Source of the DNA: JBGUVL01 sp045134375
Lineage (GTDB): Bacteria; Bacillota_I; Bacilli_A; Erysipelotrichales; Erysipelotrichaceae
Direction: 5' to 3'
Length of the DNA stretch: 17,768 nt
NCBI GenBank assembly: GCA_045134375.1
Contig: JBGUVL010000063.1
Coordinates: 1 to 17,768 of the forward strand
Shown here: one piece after another, positions 15,051-17,768 of the stretch
Layout: every line of letters starts with the position of its first letter
Position numbering within the stretch: the stretch's first letter is position 1
Made by a program: the position numbers and the translations under genes
The notes under the pieces: generated by a model
Databases searched by the model: none
The model's input: only the letters and a program-made list of their open reading frames with translations
What the model was told of the DNA's origin: nothing

Positions 15051-15176
15051 ACTATGTCCTCTCTTTCCGTTGTTCCTCCACCAGTTCCAAAACTGGCAAC
15101 TCATCTTCGCTAGTAACTTTACTGCTAGAGCACGGGACAGTTCATCCCTGGTGTGTGTTGTCACGCATACGCGTGC
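15051..15176 (-). promoter_or_regulatory. Structured 5' leader of rpsB-tsf, candidate S2 autoregulatory RNA
   Basis: The predicted transcript has about 125 nt before rpsB with several helices: a terminal 5-bp hairpin CACGC/GCGTG (15162-15175), an alternative long-range helix AGCACG/CGTGCT (15177-15172 with 15134-15129) that excludes it, a CTAG/CTAG stem (15110-15128), and a 6-bp stem CCAGTT/AACTGG (15081-15096) closed by GTTG/CAAC (15097-15100 with 15069-15072) with an eight-base bulge TGGAGGAA. The real SD follows unpaired. E. coli S2 represses rpsB-tsf through its leader, which makes a similar role plausible here. I do not recognise this exact structure, so it is inference. Confidence 0.45.
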
Positions 15177-15182
15177 TTATAT

Positions 15183-15211
15183 ATACTATCATCATCCTTT
15201 ATTATTTTCAA
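15183..15211 (-). promoter_or_regulatory. Promoter for rpsB-tsf
   Basis: On the minus strand TTGAAA (15211-15206), a 17-bp spacer and TAGTAT (15188-15183). It lies just after the xerC terminator, in a very AT-rich stretch that could act as an UP element. Transcription should start near 15176. Confidence 0.75.
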
Positions 15212-15220
15212 TATTAAAAT

Positions 15221-15249
15221 TAAAAAAATCCTATTAATAAAGGACTTTT
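15221..15249 (-). terminator. Probable terminator of topA-trmFO-xerC
   Basis: On the minus strand the arms 15249-15241 and 15232-15224 form a 9-bp stem with one G-U around an eight-base AT loop. A run of seven T (15228-15222) spans the end of the stem and continues past it. The stem is AT-rich and its first base is the last base of the xerC stop codon, so it is weaker than the tsf terminator, but the T-run and position support it. Confidence 0.6.
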
Positions 15250-16175
15250 TAATCATGACGATTACCATATGGATGAGCTTTCTCATAAACCTCTTTAAGT
15301 CGTTGCCGCGAAACATGGGTATAGATTTGGGTTGTCGATAAAGAAGAATGACCAAGCAATTCCTGAACGACTCTTAAATCCGCTCCATGATCTAATAAAT
15401 GCGTCGCAAAACTATGACGAAACATATGAGGATGCACCTGAATAGGAAGATTACTTTCCTCAACACTTTTGTTTAAAATATATTGAATCCCTCTACTTGT
15501 TAATGGTTTTCCCCTTTGACTAATAAATACATATGAATTCATCTGTAATGGTTCCAATTGAGGGCGGATAGATTTGAGATAATGGCGCAACAATTGATGT
15601 AACGCTGGATAAAAAGGAACCATTCGCTCCTTTTTTCCTTTTCCTGTAACCGTAATTATATCCTCATAGAAATCAATATCTTCTATCTTTAAAGTCACCA
15701 CTTCACTGACACGTAATCCGCAAGCATACATTGTTTCAAACAATACGCGATTACGATAGCCCACTGTATCCTCTAAAGAAAAAGACTCCAATAATGCATT
15801 AACTTCATTCTCAAATAAAAATTCTGGAATTTTTCTTTTATTCTTTGGCGCTTTCACATATAAAAAAGGATTTGTTCCTATGGAAGTGTATTCATTCAAA
15901 TAACGGTAAAAGGAACGTAAAGTAGAAAGTTTTCGTGCAATGGTAGTATTTTTCAAACCAGCACCGTAAATCTTTTTCTCCCTTAAAAAAACAATATAGT
16001 TATTGACTACGAAACGATCCACTTCTTCTAACGTATCAATATTCTCTTTATTGAGAAATTCAAAGAATTCATCAATATCACGACGATACGCATCCATCGT
16101 ATTAGCAGAACCAGTATTACTTTGCAAGCAAAACGTTAGAAAACGTTCTTCATATTCGTTTTTTGTGATTTTCAT
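15249..16175 (-). CDS. xerC: Tyrosine recombinase XerC (CodV-like)
   Basis: Site-specific recombinase that, with XerD, resolves chromosome dimers at dif near the terminus. The 308 aa comprise an N-terminal SAM-like core-binding domain (about 1-110) and a catalytic domain (about 118-300). Catalytic residues visible: R155 in ACGLRVSE, K179 in TGKGKKER, H250 and R253 in HPHMFRH, H276 in LLGHSS, and nucleophile Y285 in TQIYTHVS. The ATG overlaps the trmFO TGA by four bases (ATGA), with AAAAGG upstream. The position behind topA-trmFO matches Bacillus codV, which favours the XerC ortholog over a phage integrase or XerD; no phage genes or att-like repeats are nearby. Confidence 0.93.
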   Translation of the reverse strand: MKITKNEYEERFLTFCLQSNTGSANTMDAYRRDIDEFFEFLNKENIDTLEEVDRFVVNNYIVFLREKKIYGAGLKNTTIARKLSTLRSFYRYLNEYTSIGTNPFLYVKAPKNKRKIPEFLFENEVNALLESFSLEDTVGYRNRVLFETMYACGLRVSEVVTLKIEDIDFYEDIITVTGKGKKERMVPFYPALHQLLRHYLKSIRPQLEPLQMNSYVFISQRGKPLTSRGIQYILNKSVEESNLPIQVHPHMFRHSFATHLLDHGADLRVVQELLGHSSLSTTQIYTHVSRQRLKEVYEKAHPYGNRHD

Positions 16176-17467
16176 TCAACAAACCTTTTCTTATAATCTT
16201 CCATATCAGCTAATGCTTGTTTTGCGTAAGCTTCTTTTCGTTCCTTTTTCTTAACTTTTTGTTCCAATTTCATAATTCCGAAATTCGCATTCATTGGCTG
16301 AAAATAAGCTGGATTTGTATGCGTAATATAATGTGCCATTGCACCGATTGCAGTTGTAGGCGGTAGTACGACACATTCCTTTCCATAAATTAAGTTTGCC
16401 ATATTCAACCCCGCTAACAAACCACTTGCACAAGATTCAATATAACCTTCAACACCACACATTTGTCCAGCAAAAAACAGATTATCCCTAGTTTGCGATT
16501 GATAGGTTGGTTTTAAACATTTTGGGGCGCACAAATAGGAATTACGATGCATTACGCCATAACGCACAATTTCAACATTCTCTAGCCCTGGAATCATGCT
16601 CAAAATACGTTTCTGTTCCCCCCATTTTAAATGGGTTTGAAAACCAACGATATTATACAAACTCGCTGCTGCATCATCTTGTCGTAATTGTACAACAGCG
16701 TAAGGACGATTACCATCTGGCTGTTCTAACCCTACTGGCTTCATCGGTCCAAACAACAATGTTTTTTCACCACGTTTCGCCATTTCTTCAAACGGCATAC
16801 AACCTTCAAAATATTTTTCCTCAAAATCTTTCACAGGAACCGTTTGAGCATGTATCAACGCATGATAAAAGGCATCGAATTGTTGCTTGTCCATGGGACA
16901 GTTAATGTAATCAGCATCCCCTTTATCATAGCGAGATTTATAATATGCTTTAGAAAAATCAATACTATCTTTAGTAATGATAGGAGCTGCCGCATCATAA
17001 AAATAAAAATAGTCTTCGTGAAATAGTTGCTGAATTGCTCCACTTAACGAATCGCTTGTTAATGGACCACTCGCAATAATGACATTACCATCGGGAATCT
17101 TAGTTACTTCTTCTTCTACCACTGTAATTAATGGATGATTTTTTAATGTTTTTGTGATGGTGGAAGAAAATCGTTCTCGATCCACCGCTAACGCACTTCC
17201 AGCAGGTACTTGCGTTTCATCTGCCACTTTCATGATTAAAGAATCAAACATTCTTAATTCTTCTTTCATTACGCCAACTGCATTATTTAAAGAATTCGAA
17301 CGAAGAGAATTAGAACATACAAGTTCACAAAAATTTTCACTATGATGCGCTGGTGTCATTTTTTTCGGACGCATTTCCACCAATGTTACTGGTATATTCC
17401 GTTTCACTAATTGCCAAGCTGCTTCACATCCTGCTAATCCAGCTCCCACAATGATTACTTTTTCCAT
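16172..17467 (-). CDS. trmFO: tRNA (m5U54) methyltransferase TrmFO, folate/FAD-dependent
   Basis: Forms ribothymidine at position 54 of the tRNA T-loop using methylene-tetrahydrofolate and FADH2 rather than SAM. The start at 17467 overlaps the topA stop (TGATG), has AAGGA nine bases upstream and gives 431 aa, the usual length. Upstream in-frame codons to 17521 belong to the end of topA. Visible: FAD dinucleotide loop VGAGLAG at 7-13, CSNSLRSNSL at 51-60, VDRERFS at 95-101, FEGCMPFEEMA at 220-230 and C-terminal FAD site FFAGQMCGVEGYIE. C51 and C223 align with the catalytic C53 and C226 of the Bacillus enzyme. It overlaps xerC by four bases. Older name: gid. Confidence 0.98.
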   Translation of the reverse strand: MEKVIIVGAGLAGCEAAWQLVKRNIPVTLVEMRPKKMTPAHHSENFCELVCSNSLRSNSLNNAVGVMKEELRMFDSLIMKVADETQVPAGSALAVDRERFSSTITKTLKNHPLITVVEEEVTKIPDGNVIIASGPLTSDSLSGAIQQLFHEDYFYFYDAAAPIITKDSIDFSKAYYKSRYDKGDADYINCPMDKQQFDAFYHALIHAQTVPVKDFEEKYFEGCMPFEEMAKRGEKTLLFGPMKPVGLEQPDGNRPYAVVQLRQDDAAASLYNIVGFQTHLKWGEQKRILSMIPGLENVEIVRYGVMHRNSYLCAPKCLKPTYQSQTRDNLFFAGQMCGVEGYIESCASGLLAGLNMANLIYGKECVVLPPTTAIGAMAHYITHTNPAYFQPMNANFGIMKLEQKVKKKERKEAYAKQALADMEDYKKRFVE

Positions 17468-17768
17468 CAATCTTCTTCCTTCTCTTTCTTTACTTTCTCT
17501 TCTTTTTTTATATAGTGACATTTTGGATAACCACTACATCCAATAAAGTATTTTCCATAGCGGCTTTTTCTTTTTACAAGCTCTTTCCCACATTCTGGGC
17601 AAGTTTCACCAATCGATTCAGGCTTTTCTTTGTTGCTCTTGATATATTTGCATTCTGGATAATTTTCACAAGCATAAAATGCTCCAAACCGTCCTCGCTT
17701 CTTAACTAAATTACCGCCACAATTAGGACATTTTTCACTGATTGTTTCTTCCTCTTCTTGCTTTATAT
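17467..17768 (-). CDS. topA: DNA topoisomerase I, C-terminal zinc-ribbon end (partial)
   Basis: The last 99 codons of a gene that begins beyond the right edge; the catalytic part is not in the window. Two C4 zinc-ribbon repeats of the topoisomerase I C-terminal type are visible: CPNCGG followed by YACENYPECKY (13-41 of the fragment) and CPECGK followed by FIGCSGYPKCHY (56-85). The fragment ends in a Lys/Glu-rich tail and a TGA that shares its A with the trmFO start codon. The zinc-ribbon pair plus the adjacent trmFO-xerC identify topA, which relaxes negative supercoils. No base is available to judge the active-site Tyr. Confidence 0.95.
   Translation of the reverse strand, partial: IKQEEEETISEKCPNCGGNLVKKRGRFGAFYACENYPECKYIKSNKEKPESIGETCPECGKELVKRKSRYGKYFIGCSGYPKCHYIKKEEKVKKEKEED

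Noticed and set aside
15051..15164. N-terminal extension of S2 from a GTG at 15164
   Set aside because: The frame is open, but there is no SD before the GTG, the sequence matches no S2 N-terminus, and it folds as the rpsB RNA leader. The ATG at 15050 has a proper SD.
15249..16175. xerC as an integrase marking a mobile island
   Set aside because: It sits in the conserved topA-trmFO-xerC order with overlapping starts and stops, and no att repeats, tRNA or phage genes are nearby.

Overview
This is a 17.8 kb, AT-rich chromosomal window from a low-GC Gram-positive bacterium (Bacillota). The housekeeping gene order, the strong AGGAGG-type ribosome binding sites and an unusually short SMC protein suggest a fermentative lineage near the Erysipelotrichia. 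That placement is inference; no 16S or other taxonomic marker is present. All genes except one run on the minus strand, so the biological reading order is from the right edge to the left edge.

Layout in reading order. (1) 17768-15249: end of topA, then trmFO and xerC, joined by start/stop overlaps. This is the topA-trmFO-codV order known from Bacillus, but hslV-hslU-codY, which follow it there, are absent. (2) 15211-13156: rpsB-tsf operon (ribosomal protein S2 and EF-Ts) with its own promoter, a structured leader of about 125 nt and a strong terminator. (3) 13094-11726: pyrH-frr (UMP kinase, ribosome recycling factor) with its own promoter and a hairpin directly behind the frr stop codon. (4) 11685-7909: uppS-cdsA-dxr-rseP (undecaprenyl-PP synthesis, CDP-diacylglycerol synthesis, MEP isoprenoid pathway, site-2 protease), ending in a hairpin terminator. 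(5) 8002-7381: about 620 bp with no intact gene. (6) 6658-7380, plus strand: a hemolysin III/PAQR-family membrane protein, transcribed divergently from smc. (7) 6631-232: smc-ftsY-ylxM-ackA-nrnA, apparently one operon, joining chromosome organisation, SRP-receptor targeting, acetate kinase and a DHH nano-RNase/pAp phosphatase. (8) 160-1: a hairpin that can mask a ribosome binding site in front of a short ORF broken by a stop codon, running off the left edge.

The genes supply core functions: translation (S2, EF-Ts, RRF, TrmFO), RNA and nucleotide turnover (PyrH, NrnA), envelope precursors (UppS, CdsA, Dxr), membrane proteolysis and targeting (RseP, FtsY, YlxM), chromosome topology and segregation (TopA, SMC, XerC) and energy metabolism (AckA). 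I see no CRISPR array, tRNA, rRNA, prophage or clearly new multi-gene system. The points most worth a second look are the shortened SMC arms, the rpsB leader with mutually exclusive helices, the terminator abutting the frr stop codon, the C-terminal extension of S2, the palindrome over the pyrH promoter, the decayed-looking gap at 7381-8002 and the hairpin/broken ORF at the left edge.
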